In this document: piece after piece, positions 33,418 to 41,892 of the stretch
Layout of the letters: each line of letters starts with the position of its first letter
Position numbering within the stretch: position 1 is the first letter of the stretch
NCBI RefSeq assembly: GCF_003570925.1
Contig: NZ_QXIS01000030.1
Span: 1 to 64,000 of the forward strand
Length of the DNA: 64,000 bases
DNA from: Candidatus Cryosericum terrychapinii
GTDB taxonomy: Bacteria; Caldisericota; Caldisericia; Cryosericales; Cryosericaceae
Direction: 5' to 3'
Program-made: the position numbers and the translations under genes
Notes under the pieces: model-generated
What the model saw: only the letters and a program-made list of their open reading frames with translations
Told to the model about the DNA's origin: nothing
The model's database searches: none

Positions 33418-34266
33418 ATGGCCATCCACGTCGTAACAGACAGCACGGCGTGTCTGCCGCAAGGGTATGCCGAAGAGCACGGTGTCACCGTCGTTCCACT
33501 CAAGGTTTCACTCGATGGCGAGTACTTCCGCGATGGCGTCGACATTGCAAACGATGAGTTCTACCGCCGTCTCGTGGCAGGCGCAAAAGCGGGCAGCACA
33601 CAGCCGTCACCCGAAGAGTTCGCCTCGGCATATCGCGCCATTCTGGACAAAGATCCCGAAGGAGACATCGTCTCGCTTCACATCAGTTCCCGCATGTCGG
33701 GCACGCTCAACTCGGCTCTCACCGGGCGCAACCAGCTGGACACGGTTCACGTTCGGCTTGTGGACACTTGGAATGCTGCTCTCGGTGTCGGATTCCCGAC
33801 GATGCGAGCAGTGGAGCTCGCCGAAGCAGGGGTGCCGTTGTGGCAGGTCGTCGCTGAGGTGGAGGCGCTGTGTCTGCGGACCCATACCTACTTCGTGCTC
33901 GACTCCCTCAAATATCTCGAGAGGGGCGGGCGCATCGGAAAGGCCGCTGCTATCGCCGCCAGCGTCCTGAAGATCAAGCCCGTCCTCACCTACATCGAGG
34001 GGGTCACAGATGTCGTGGACCGTCCCCGTACCAAGAAGGTTGCGCTGGAACATCTGTGGGCAATCATTGACAAGTATGCGCAGAAGGGGATCGAATACAT
34101 CGGGTTCCACTATGGCGCCAACCGGGTCGAGCTGGAGGACTTCCAGTGTGAGTTCACGACCAGGTACAACCTTCCAAGCATTCTGACCCAGCTTGGGCCT
34201 GTGGTCGGGACGTATTCGGGGCCCGACATGATCGGAGTCGTCATTACGGAGAAGAAGTCACAATAG
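33418..34266 (+). CDS. DegV family protein (type B, tandem copy 4)
   Basis: A 282-residue DegV protein, the most diverged of the tandem set. It starts AIHVVTDSTACLPQG at ATG 33418 after GAAAGGAG; SSRMSGTLNSAL, GGRIGKAAAIAAS and TYSGPDMIGVVIT are its landmarks. The spacer before it (102 bases) is unrelated to the 64-base spacers between copies 1 to 3. It is followed 22 bases later by the TPR/CofE-like gene, so the set may be one operon with that gene. Confidence 0.87.
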   Translation: MAIHVVTDSTACLPQGYAEEHGVTVVPLKVSLDGEYFRDGVDIANDEFYRRLVAGAKAGSTQPSPEEFASAYRAILDKDPEGDIVSLHISSRMSGTLNSALTGRNQLDTVHVRLVDTWNAALGVGFPTMRAVELAEAGVPLWQVVAEVEALCLRTHTYFVLDSLKYLERGGRIGKAAAIAASVLKIKPVLTYIEGVTDVVDRPRTKKVALEHLWAIIDKYAQKGIEYIGFHYGANRVELEDFQCEFTTRYNLPSILTQLGPVVGTYSGPDMIGVVITEKKSQ

Positions 34267-34288
34267 GCGATAACGGACGGGAGAAACC

Positions 34289-35593
34289 ATGATGTACGCC
34301 ATCGCCTCGCTGTGCGACTGGTTTGGCGCCAAGCATGTCGCCATGCGATTGTTCGCTGCTGCTCCACGTTCAGACTATGCCGCATGGTGGGGTGCGGTCG
34401 GTCTTATGCAGACCGGCAAGGACGAGGAGGCACTAGGCCTCCTGACACGTGTACGTGCTACTCATCCCGGATGGAAACGCAGCAAGCGCCTTCTGGCAAC
34501 ACTGTACCTTCGTCGCGACCCCGAGAAAGCCGTCCAGCTCTACAGTCCTCCGATGGGCATCTGGGAAGAGGTCTTCCTGGGTGACATGCTGTACTTTTTT
34601 CTTTACCGCGAGAACGAGGGAGCTCAATGGTGGCGCAAGGCGTATGAGAGGGTGGACTGGAAGAGCGCCCGCGAACTGGATAATCCCGCGCGTCTCCTGC
34701 TCAAGAGGCTGTGTCGCGTCACCAGAGACCCCGTGCTGCTCGAGCGGTTTGCGGAGCTGGACACCGACAACTTCCGCCAGCAGGACATCGTTGCCTACGC
34801 TGACATCCTGGCATCACGCGGCGAGATGGACAAGGCGAGGGAGATGCTCGACCGTGGTTTCTACCTCTATCGCGGGGACTCGATGCTGACAACGTGCTGG
34901 GAGAGGCTCGGATTCGGCCAGCTTCCTCCGTACAAGGTGAAGACCTCGGGGACGGCGGCCATCCGACATAATGTGTACACCGGGTTGCTCACCGAGGCGA
35001 GCGATCTCTCGTCGATCGTGGACAGGGTCCACCAGGAGCATCCGACGGGCGTCGTTACGATTGCGAGCAGTGTGATGTCCATGTGCGAGGGGACGCTGAT
35101 GTGGATTGGCACATTCAAGCCGTCACGTCTCGCCCGGTTCCTCGGCCCGTACACGGGGCATGGGAACGGCACCTTCGTGCACTGGTACAGCTATCCAAAG
35201 GAGGCGGCGTGGAAGGTGCAGGCGTACATCGAACTCGCGGGGACGTTCCGCGTCCTTCTTGGGGCGGGCGCCACAGTACTGGGGAAGCTGCTGCACGGCA
35301 AGGGATGGTTCTATGCGGTCGTTGGTCCCGTGGCCAAGGCCGTGGACAGCGATAAGGTCATGCCCTACGATGCGTGCCTCGTCCCCGGCCCGCTCGACGT
35401 AGAGAAGAGTATTGCCGCCCTGGCATGCAATGGAGCTCACATCAGCGTGGTCGACGTCAATGATGTCTTTGGCGCGGAGATCGTCGCGTCGACTGAAGGC
35501 GTCGACGAGGACTGGCTCAGGCGCTCGCTGGAGGACAATCCGGCGGGCAACGACGACTCGATGACACCTATCGTCGTGGTGATGCCGGAGTAG
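34289..35593 (+). CDS. TPR-like / CofE-like fusion protein
   Basis: A 434-residue protein. Residues about 1-200 are helical and TPR-like (AWWGAVGLMQTGKDEEALGLL, DILASRGEMDKAREMLD; pieces of repeat). Residues about 215-434 resemble coenzyme F420-0:gamma-glutamyl ligase (CofE/FbiB): YKVKTSGTAAIR, then VTIASSVMSMCEG, and the typical end VVDVNDVFGAEIVAS, DNPAGNDD, TPIVVV. CofE-like domains occur in bacteria without F420 and then have unknown substrates. No other F420 gene is in the window. The TPR arrangement ahead of the domain is unusual. The ATG follows GGGAGAAA. Confidence 0.6.
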   Translation: MMYAIASLCDWFGAKHVAMRLFAAAPRSDYAAWWGAVGLMQTGKDEEALGLLTRVRATHPGWKRSKRLLATLYLRRDPEKAVQLYSPPMGIWEEVFLGDMLYFFLYRENEGAQWWRKAYERVDWKSARELDNPARLLLKRLCRVTRDPVLLERFAELDTDNFRQQDIVAYADILASRGEMDKAREMLDRGFYLYRGDSMLTTCWERLGFGQLPPYKVKTSGTAAIRHNVYTGLLTEASDLSSIVDRVHQEHPTGVVTIASSVMSMCEGTLMWIGTFKPSRLARFLGPYTGHGNGTFVHWYSYPKEAAWKVQAYIELAGTFRVLLGAGATVLGKLLHGKGWFYAVVGPVAKAVDSDKVMPYDACLVPGPLDVEKSIAALACNGAHISVVDVNDVFGAEIVASTEGVDEDWLRRSLEDNPAGNDDSMTPIVVVMPE

Positions 35594-35618
35594 CCGACAC
35601 GGAATATGCGCAATGAAA

Positions 35619-35646
35619 AAGGCGGGAGCAGCGATGCCCCCGCCTT
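35619..35646. terminator. Bidirectional intrinsic terminator
   Basis: AAGGCGGG (35619-35626) and CCCGCCTT (35639-35646) pair across a 12-base loop. On the minus strand it is followed by TTTCATTG and ends the small secreted-protein gene; on the plus strand it ends the DegV/CofE-like transcript. Confidence 0.75.
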
Positions 35647-35668
35647 GTGCAGTTCCTGTGTCGTGAGG

Positions 35669-36175
35669 TCAGTTGGCGGCTGAGGTGCTGGGCAGGACAC
35701 CGGCATAGACGACGAGTTGGGTTGCCTCCGTCGTCGTGCCGTCGGACGATACCGGCGTCACAACCAGGACCACGAGCGAGTCCTTGGCATACCCCTCACA
35801 GACCGTCGTGTCGCCAAAGCTGTTGTTTTCGGTGTCACCTGCAAAACCTTGCTGGCGCAGCCAGGCATCGATGTTCACGGCTTCGTCCGAGGTCGCCGAC
35901 TTGGCCATCATGACGACGCCCGAGAGGCTCAACTGTGTCGGGTTGCCCTGGCCGTTGGCGACATACCAGTCAAAGCCGTGCGGCACAGCCATCGAAAATT
36001 TGAGGCTGCTGTTCGCTTTCAGGTCGCTCAGGAGCTGCCGTGCAGGTGTGATGTCTGTTGTCGGAACCTGCGTTCCTGGCTGCTGGCCTCCGTGGCCGAG
36101 CATGTACCATGCGACCCCGGCTGCAACGATCAGCACCACCAGCAGAACGACTAGCACCTTGATTGCGATTTTCAT
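35669..36175 (-). CDS. Membrane-anchored hypothetical protein
   Basis: A 168-residue protein with one N-terminal helix (about 5-24, IKVLVVLLVVLIVAAGVAW) and an extracytoplasmic domain of about 140 residues with a single Cys in TTVCEGYA. The start MKIAIK is preferred over an ATG nine codons upstream because GGGGGTC precedes it and the anchor begins at once. No family recognised. It stands alone, with its own terminator. Confidence 0.6.
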   Translation of the reverse strand: MKIAIKVLVVLLVVLIVAAGVAWYMLGHGGQQPGTQVPTTDITPARQLLSDLKANSSLKFSMAVPHGFDWYVANGQGNPTQLSLSGVVMMAKSATSDEAVNIDAWLRQQGFAGDTENNSFGDTTVCEGYAKDSLVVLVVTPVSSDGTTTEATQLVVYAGVLPSTSAAN

Positions 36176-36309
36176 ACAGCAAGACCCCCAGACTCTTGTC
36201 AAATGGATGGTTCATTGTACCACATCCACCACCGCTTCAACCTTGGAAAAGCGATGATGCTCCAATGACATTGACGTTGCCCGGGGCGCTAAAGTTCCAC
36301 AGCGACGTG

Positions 36310-36337
36310 TTGACGTTTTGTCCAGCAGGCCTAGCAT
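36310..36337 (+). promoter_or_regulatory. Candidate promoter of the 36375 gene
   Basis: TTGACG (36310-36315), 16 bases, TAGCAT (36332-36337), about 38 bases before the ATG. Confidence 0.35.
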
Positions 36338-36374
36338 AATTGGTACAGGCCTGTCGAAGGCGGAGGTGTATCGC

Positions 36375-37034
36375 ATGCAGATCGAAATGGCGTGGCGCGA
36401 CGAACGGGTCAACGTGTTCGCTCTGAGTGGCGTGAGCATGGGCATACGTCTGGAGCCGCAGTTGTTCGTGTGCAAGAAGCGCCCCATCGGACACCGTGGC
36501 CCGTTCGTCCTCGACCCGCGCAAGGGTCGCCCTCGGTTTCAGTTGTCGCAGCTCGGCGCCACAGCTCAGGAGACAGCCAATCAGACCGAGTATGTCCTGT
36601 CCTACTTGGCCGAAGTGGACAGCTACCTGCATATCCCCGTCACCTACGACGTATTTGCGGGACTGTGCGCTGAGGGCTGGTTCTCATTGTGGAACCCGTC
36701 GGCGCCGCTAGCCTACTTTGAAGATCTGCATGACGGTTACCTCGCGCTGATGCGGGTCTCACGCCTGGATGCGGAGATCCCCGAGCAACTGCTCGAGCAT
36801 GGCAGGTCGGGTGCCAACTTTGTCTACTACCTCGACCCACCTGTCACCGTGCAGAAGCTGCACCCCGTCCTCCGTCCCGACATGTATGAGCGCCGCAAGG
36901 GCGACCTCAAGGCCTTCCTGTCTGGCCACAACTGGCTCCTCGGCGAGGAAGGTCCGACTGCGTCAGGAGAACTGGAGACAGAAAGCTTGTTTGACGCGTC
37001 GGAGTTGCCTGAGAGACCTGCTCGAAGAAAATAG
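36375..37034 (+). CDS. Hypothetical protein upstream of nuclease-like gene
   Basis: A 219-residue soluble protein without a motif I recognise. It contains EMAWRDERVNVFALSG near the start and ends in an acidic then basic tail (ASELPERPARRK). The start is ATG 36375 after GGCGGAGGT; a GTG/ATG further upstream lacks a site and overlaps the promoter. It lies 12 bases before the nuclease-like gene and is probably co-transcribed with it, so it could be a partner or regulator. Function unknown. Confidence 0.55.
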   Translation: MQIEMAWRDERVNVFALSGVSMGIRLEPQLFVCKKRPIGHRGPFVLDPRKGRPRFQLSQLGATAQETANQTEYVLSYLAEVDSYLHIPVTYDVFAGLCAEGWFSLWNPSAPLAYFEDLHDGYLALMRVSRLDAEIPEQLLEHGRSGANFVYYLDPPVTVQKLHPVLRPDMYERRKGDLKAFLSGHNWLLGEEGPTASGELETESLFDASELPERPARRK

Positions 37035-37046
37035 GAGAGGACCAAC

Positions 37047-37787
37047 ATGAAGCAGCACGAAGCCGTTATCGAGGCGATGGAGCGCGAAGGTGGATATGCG
37101 ACACTCGGGCGACTCTATCAGGTCGTACCAACCATCACAGAGTGCACATGGGCGACAAAGACGCCCTTCGCATCGATTCGCAGGATCGTACAGGACCCGC
37201 GTTTCTTCTTCAGAATTCGTCCGGGCCTTTGGGCACTGAACGACTGGCGAGATCGCCTGCCAAGAAGCATCCTGCCATCCGGGAAGACCCCTGTCGCCAA
37301 AGTGAATGAGAACACTCATGCATACTACCAGGGCCTGCTGGCCGAAGTTGGTGCGATGCGCCACATGGAGACTTTTGTGCCCTTGCAGGACAAGAATAAG
37401 CCGTTCATGCGACGAACCTTGGCATCGGTCACAACTGTTTCGGTAATGTACAAGTTCACGTATGACGAGATGCTGAGAAAGGCTCAGACCGTGGACGTTG
37501 TGTGGTTCAACGAAAGGAAGATGCCTGACGCCTTCTTTGAGGTTGAGAACTCGACCGATATGCTGAATGCACTGTCAAAGTTCGTTCAGTTGCAGGATTT
37601 CGCAGCCCGCTTTTTCATTGTGGCTGACGCCTTGCGGCGGCGCGAATTTACGGACAAGATCGCTTTGACAGCATTCCGTGACATGCGCAGTCGAGTTCTG
37701 TTTGAAAGCTATGAACATGTTGCAGTTCTACATGCAAAGCTCTCTGAGTTGGCCCTCCTCGGACAAGGCGAGCAGCAAATACTGTAA
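37047..37787 (+). CDS. Winged-helix / PD-(D/E)XK nuclease-like protein
   Basis: A 246-residue protein. Residues about 1-70 look like a HARE-type winged helix (EAMEREGGYATLGRLYQ, then FASIRRIVQDP and GLWAL). Residues about 90-200 look like a restriction-endonuclease fold: QGLLAEVG (Glu100), VDVVWF (Asp150) and FFEVENST (Glu165, Glu167), a common D...ExE variant of PD-(D/E)XK. HARE-nuclease combinations are known to recognise modified DNA. No methyltransferase of DNA type is adjacent. The ATG follows AGGAGAG. Could be a type IV-like restriction enzyme or a defence effector; assignment by eye only. Confidence 0.5.
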   Translation: MKQHEAVIEAMEREGGYATLGRLYQVVPTITECTWATKTPFASIRRIVQDPRFFFRIRPGLWALNDWRDRLPRSILPSGKTPVAKVNENTHAYYQGLLAEVGAMRHMETFVPLQDKNKPFMRRTLASVTTVSVMYKFTYDEMLRKAQTVDVVWFNERKMPDAFFEVENSTDMLNALSKFVQLQDFAARFFIVADALRRREFTDKIALTAFRDMRSRVLFESYEHVAVLHAKLSELALLGQGEQQIL

Positions 37788-37901
37788 CAAGCTGGCTTGC
37801 TTCTCCGGCTGCCAGTGTTCGGCTACGAGCATGCCAAGACGTTGCGGCAAGCTGCCATGCCCCGCAACTTGCGGCTGCGGGGTACGGATCTCGTGGTTGT
37901 G

Positions 37902-38294
37902 CTATTTGACCGTGACCGTGATGGTCCTGGTCTGGGCAGGGGGGACGCTCTCCCATGGGCGGGCGTAGGCCAGCGTGATTGTTGTCGTTCCCTTGCCGAC
38001 AGCCTTGAACGTGAAGGTGTCGGTGCCGCCTCCTCCGACAACCTGAGGGTCGGTGGCTGTTGCCATATATGCGTTGTCGACGTACGCAACCACGTTCGTG
38101 TCCTTTGTCGTCTGACTCCAGTTGTATCCGGTGGAGGCGTTCGCGTCGAGTGCGATGGTGAACGTCTTCCCGGTGGTTGTTTCGAAGGTGTCCCCGGTGA
38201 CCTTGTTCCCTCCAGAGGCTCGGGTCAGCACCAGGGTGACGACGACGGCAACCGCCACTACAGCCAAGACAACAACCAAAATTCTTCTCTTCAT
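37902..38294 (-). CDS. Chagasin-like (I42) cysteine-protease inhibitor
   Basis: A 130-residue exported or anchored protein: helix at about 4-23, then an I42 inhibitor domain. The three inhibitory loops of chagasin are visible: ANASTGYNW (52-60), GGGGTDTFTFKA (87-98) and ARPWE (111-115). Such proteins block papain-type (C1) cysteine proteases. The start MKRRIL has AAGGAG upstream; the longer frame has no site. No C1 protease is seen in the window, so the target may be a secreted or foreign protease. Confidence 0.82.
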   Translation of the reverse strand: MKRRILVVVLAVVAVAVVVTLVLTRASGGNKVTGDTFETTTGKTFTIALDANASTGYNWSQTTKDTNVVAYVDNAYMATATDPQVVGGGGTDTFTFKAVGKGTTTITLAYARPWESVPPAQTRTITVTVK

Positions 38295-38441
38295 CCCTTC
38301 ATCTCCTTGAACCAGTCTGTATTTCCGACTGTCATCCGTAGGACGTAAGGAGTGCCGGCACGGTTCCCGGGGAATACCTTGACAACCGTGGACTCTGACC
38401 GAACCTGGTATATCCTGATAGCATCTGACAGGAGGTGTTCC

Positions 38442-38768
38442 ATGGCGACGAACGAACTTCACGGTAAACCGGCACGGCTGGTCGATCTCATTGTAGTCCA
38501 GCCGGGGGCAGTTGTCAGCAAGACGCTGGTCGACCGTCCAACGGGAACCATTACGCTGTTCGCGTTTGACAAGGGGCAGAAGCTGAGTGAGCACACGGCT
38601 CTATTCGATGCACTGGTGACGGCACTGCAGGGGAGCGTCGATATCATCCTGGACAGCGTGCATCACACCTTGACAGCGGGAGACGCCATCATCATGCCGG
38701 CCGGCGTCGTCCATGCCGTCGATGCGCTGGAGCCATGTATCTGGCTGCTGACGATGATCCGGTCCTGA
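38442..38768 (+). CDS. Cupin-domain protein
   Basis: A 108-residue single-domain cupin. Motif 1 is degenerate (LSEHTALFDALVTALQG) and motif 2 is AGDAIIMPAGVVHAV. Metal ligands would be His40 and Glu39 or nearby, and His85. The start MATNEL has a perfect AGGAGGTG. Small cupins of this kind often act as binding or regulatory proteins or sugar isomerases. Stand-alone gene. Confidence 0.8.
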   Translation: MATNELHGKPARLVDLIVVQPGAVVSKTLVDRPTGTITLFAFDKGQKLSEHTALFDALVTALQGSVDIILDSVHHTLTAGDAIIMPAGVVHAVDALEPCIWLLTMIRS

Positions 38769-38861
38769 CACCTGGAAGAGACTCAAACCCGTTTTACGAT
38801 ATCACGGCCCCCGCCGTCTTCGCACGTGAACTCAATCCGAAAGTGCTTGCGAACTGATGAT

Positions 38862-38904
38862 TCGACTGGTCAGTCGATAGCTGTGCTCTGTGCGTTTCCG
38901 CACA
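38862..38904. promoter_or_regulatory. Two small palindromes upstream of pckG
   Basis: TCGACTG-GT-CAGTCGA (38862-38877) and TGTGCG-TTTC-CGCACA (38889-38904) lie 63-105 bases before the pckG start. They may be operators; I could not place a convincing promoter among them. Confidence 0.35.
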
Positions 38905-38966
38905 ATGGTGTACGATATTGAAGTAGTGACAATGGCCGGTGGGCCAATATCGACGGAGGTGTGTAC

Positions 38967-40859
38967 ATGGACGACAACGTCGCCAAGTTTCTGAAGGAAC
39001 GGCTCGGCGGAGAGCAGTACGCGAAGCTCAGCAGGATCTCAAATGGGAAGCTGTACGATTTCATTGCCCTCTTCATCAAGTTGCTCGATCCAGCGAGTGT
39101 CTTCGTCTGTGATGACTCGACCCAGGATCTCTCCTACATCAGCGAGAAGGCCATCCACGATGGTGAGGAGCAGCGCTTGGCAATGAATGGCCATACGATT
39201 CACTTCGATTCGCCTCTCGACCAGGGCCGCGACAAGGAGCATACGAACATCCTGGTGGATCCGGGCGAAGAGATGGGTCCCGACATCTCCACGCGTGATC
39301 GCACCGAGGGTCTCAAGGACATAGGCGAGGTCATGGACGGCATCATGCGCGGACGTCAGATGCTGGTCGTCTTCGCTACGCTGGGGCCGAACGGTTCCAC
39401 GTTCGCCATCCCTGCAGTTCAGCTTACCGACAGCCCCTACGTCGCACATTCGGAGAAGCTGCTGTATCGGCCGGGCTATGAGGAGTTTATCCGACAAGGT
39501 CAGCAGGCACACTTTTTCAAGTTCGTGCACTCCGAGGGCGAGCTGACCGAGAGCAAGACGACGAAGAACATCGACAAGCGCCGCATCTACATCGACCTCA
39601 AGGATGATACTGTCTACAGTGCCAACACGCAGTATGCCGGCAACACGCTGGGCATGAAGAAGATGGCCATGCGCCTTGCCATCCACCGTGGGTCGCAGGA
39701 GGGCTGGCTGTGCGAGCACATGCTGGTCATGGGCATCCACGGGCCTCATGATCGTGTCACCTACTTCACGGGCGCGTTCCCTTCGATGTGTGGCAAGACC
39801 TCGACCGCCATGCTGGACGGAGAGAGCATCATTGGCGACGACATCGCGTATCTCCGCAAAATCGATGGCGTCGTGCGAGCAGTCAACTGCGAGCACGGCA
39901 TGTTTGGCATCATCCTGGGCATCAACAGCAAGGACGACCCTATCCAGTGGAAGGCACTGCATGCGCCCGGTCATCAAGTCATCTTCAGCAACGCTCTCAA
40001 GACGGATGACGGCGGTGTGTACTGGGATGGCAAGAACGCGGCAGTTCCGGACCATGGTGTCAACTTCAAGGGCGAGTGGACCCCGGACAAACTCGACAAG
40101 GACGGCAAGCCCGTTCCCGCCTCTCATGCAAATGCCCGCTTCACGCTGAGCTTGAGCATGCTTGAGAACCTGGACAAGAATGTGGACAATCCTGATGGTG
40201 TCGAGGTCAGCGCATATGTCTACGGCGGTCGCGATTCAGACACATGGGTCCCGGTACAGGAGTCCATCGACTGGGCTCACGGCATCGTCGCCTTCGGCGC
40301 TTCTATCGAGTCCGAAACGACAGCTGCAACCATTGGCAAGGCCGGCGTACGTCAGCACAACCCGATGTCCAACCTGGACTTCCTGTCTATCCCGCTGGGC
40401 AAGTACCTGCAAGTCAATGTCGATTTTGCCAAGGGAGCCAAGCGGCTGCCAAAGATCTTCGGCGTCAACTACTTCCTCGAGAGCCGTGACGGCAAGTTCC
40501 TCAACGGGAAGAATGACAAAAAGGTCTGGTACAAGTGGATGGAGCTGCGCTGCAACGGTGACGTCAAGGCTATCAAGACCGCAACGGGCTGGATCCCGGA
40601 GTACAAAGACCTTGCCCCGTTGTTCAAGGACATCATCGGTCGCGAGTACACGCACGAGGAGTATGAGGCCGAGTTCTCTCTCCGCATCTCCGAGAACCTG
40701 AGCAAGATCGACCGCGTCATCGCGAGTTGGAAGAACAGCACGCACGACACGCCCGAGGTCCTGTTCACCGAGCTCGAGGCCCAGCGGGCGCGTCTGCTGG
40801 AAGCACAGAAGACCTTGGGCGACGAGGTTAAGCCGTCGCAGTGGAGTGTGATCGCCTAG
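38967..40859 (+). CDS. pckG: Phosphoenolpyruvate carboxykinase (GTP)
   Basis: A 630-residue GTP-type enzyme interconverting oxaloacetate and PEP. Landmarks are the P-loop FPSMCGKTST (271-280, with the reactive Cys275; usual form FPSACGKTN), metal-binding GDDIAYLR, and NPMSNLDFLS. Length is typical. The ATG at 38967 is preferred over a GTG six bases earlier because GGAGGT then has normal spacing. With pyrophosphate-type PFK and PtsI it forms the PEP node; in anaerobes it can run in either direction. A long hairpin follows the stop. Confidence 0.95.
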   Translation: MDDNVAKFLKERLGGEQYAKLSRISNGKLYDFIALFIKLLDPASVFVCDDSTQDLSYISEKAIHDGEEQRLAMNGHTIHFDSPLDQGRDKEHTNILVDPGEEMGPDISTRDRTEGLKDIGEVMDGIMRGRQMLVVFATLGPNGSTFAIPAVQLTDSPYVAHSEKLLYRPGYEEFIRQGQQAHFFKFVHSEGELTESKTTKNIDKRRIYIDLKDDTVYSANTQYAGNTLGMKKMAMRLAIHRGSQEGWLCEHMLVMGIHGPHDRVTYFTGAFPSMCGKTSTAMLDGESIIGDDIAYLRKIDGVVRAVNCEHGMFGIILGINSKDDPIQWKALHAPGHQVIFSNALKTDDGGVYWDGKNAAVPDHGVNFKGEWTPDKLDKDGKPVPASHANARFTLSLSMLENLDKNVDNPDGVEVSAYVYGGRDSDTWVPVQESIDWAHGIVAFGASIESETTAATIGKAGVRQHNPMSNLDFLSIPLGKYLQVNVDFAKGAKRLPKIFGVNYFLESRDGKFLNGKNDKKVWYKWMELRCNGDVKAIKTATGWIPEYKDLAPLFKDIIGREYTHEEYEAEFSLRISENLSKIDRVIASWKNSTHDTPEVLFTELEAQRARLLEAQKTLGDEVKPSQWSVIA

Positions 40860-40890
40860 CCTTGTAACATGGGGGACAGATCGTATCAGT

Positions 40891-40926
40891 ATCACAGCGC
40901 CTCTCCGTATGGAGGGGCGCTGTGAT
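40891..40926. terminator. Long hairpin after pckG
   Basis: The 16-base arms 40891-40906 and 40911-40926 pair (ATCACAGCGCC with GGCGCTGTGAT, then CTCC with GGAG) around GTAT. There is no T-run, so it may protect the 3' end as well as terminate. Confidence 0.6.
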
Positions 40927-41039
40927 CATCTCTGGTCGGCACCTTCTGCTGATGCGAACTGGTCTGTCAGCGTGATCGGTGTTGACCCAAGGGCGGGCTG
41001 GTGCTAGATTGGCTGAAAGCGCACTGGCGGGAGGTTTGC

Positions 41040-41798
41040 ATGGAGTCGTCCTACACGGCACCATTTGCACAGGCATACAATCAACGATGGACCGGGTTCG
41101 TGACGCTGGTCGGGCCGAAGCTGCGGACCTTGTACGAACAGGTCTGCTCCCGGGGCGAGCGGTCGGTGCTCGACGTCTGCTGTGGCACTGGACAGCTGGC
41201 GCTGCACTTCCTGCAGGCGGGGTATGTCGTGACGGGCCTGGACAATTCGGAACCCATGCTAGCTCATGCGCGCATCAATTGCGCTTCGTTCGTATCCTCT
41301 GGCGAGATGTCCTTTGTCCAGGCTGACGCCGCTGACTTCTCGCTGTCCTCGCGGTTTGGGTTTGCTGTGTCGACGTTCGATGCCCTCAACCATCTGTCCG
41401 GCATCGACACCTTGCTGTCCTGTTTTTCCTGTGTGCACCAGTGCCTGCTGCTGGGAGGCCTGTTTGCGTTTGACCTCAATACGGTGATGGGACTGCGACG
41501 CTGGAACAATGTGACCGTGGAGGATGCCCCGGACGCCATGGTCATCAACCGCGGCATGTACGACGAAGACAAGCGTCAGGGACGCATCAAGATCTCCGGA
41601 TTTGTCCGGCAGGAGTTGGGCAATTGGCTTCGCTTCGACGAGACATTTGTGGAAAACGCGTGGCCAGTGCGAGAGGTGACCACGGCGCTGCTGGAGGTCG
41701 GGTTCAGTGCGGTCTACCAGGCGCGTGCCGCAGACCTGACCGTACCTCTTGCCGACCCGGAGTCCGAGCCCCGTGTCTTCTTCGTCGCTCGGGTGTAA
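41040..41798 (+). CDS. SAM-dependent methyltransferase
   Basis: A 252-residue class I methyltransferase. The SAM loop is LDVCCGTGQLALHFL (about 42-56), followed by the acidic GLDNSEPML and the DALNHL block. Residues after about 160 form a substrate-binding insert. The start MESSYT follows GGGAGGT. No substrate clue in the neighbours. It converges on ptsI across a shared terminator. Confidence 0.83.
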   Translation: MESSYTAPFAQAYNQRWTGFVTLVGPKLRTLYEQVCSRGERSVLDVCCGTGQLALHFLQAGYVVTGLDNSEPMLAHARINCASFVSSGEMSFVQADAADFSLSSRFGFAVSTFDALNHLSGIDTLLSCFSCVHQCLLLGGLFAFDLNTVMGLRRWNNVTVEDAPDAMVINRGMYDEDKRQGRIKISGFVRQELGNWLRFDETFVENAWPVREVTTALLEVGFSAVYQARAADLTVPLADPESEPRVFFVARV

Positions 41799-41836
41799 CG
41801 GAGGTGAGGTCTGCCCCCATTGTTTCACTGCAGTAG

Positions 41837-41872
41837 CAGAACCGGCCCCGCCTTTGAACGGAGCCGGTTCTG
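41837..41872. terminator. Bidirectional terminator
   Basis: CAGAACCGGC (41837-41846) and GCCGGTTCTG (41863-41872) are perfect complements between the convergent methyltransferase and ptsI genes. Confidence 0.7.
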
Positions 41873-41892
41873 TTCCACGAGAAAAGAGGCAG

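Noticed and set aside
39039-40127. Long minus-strand ORF (362 codons) opposite pckG
   Set aside because: It lies wholly inside a strongly conserved gene, has no ribosome site and shows no family motif; it is a high-GC mirror frame.
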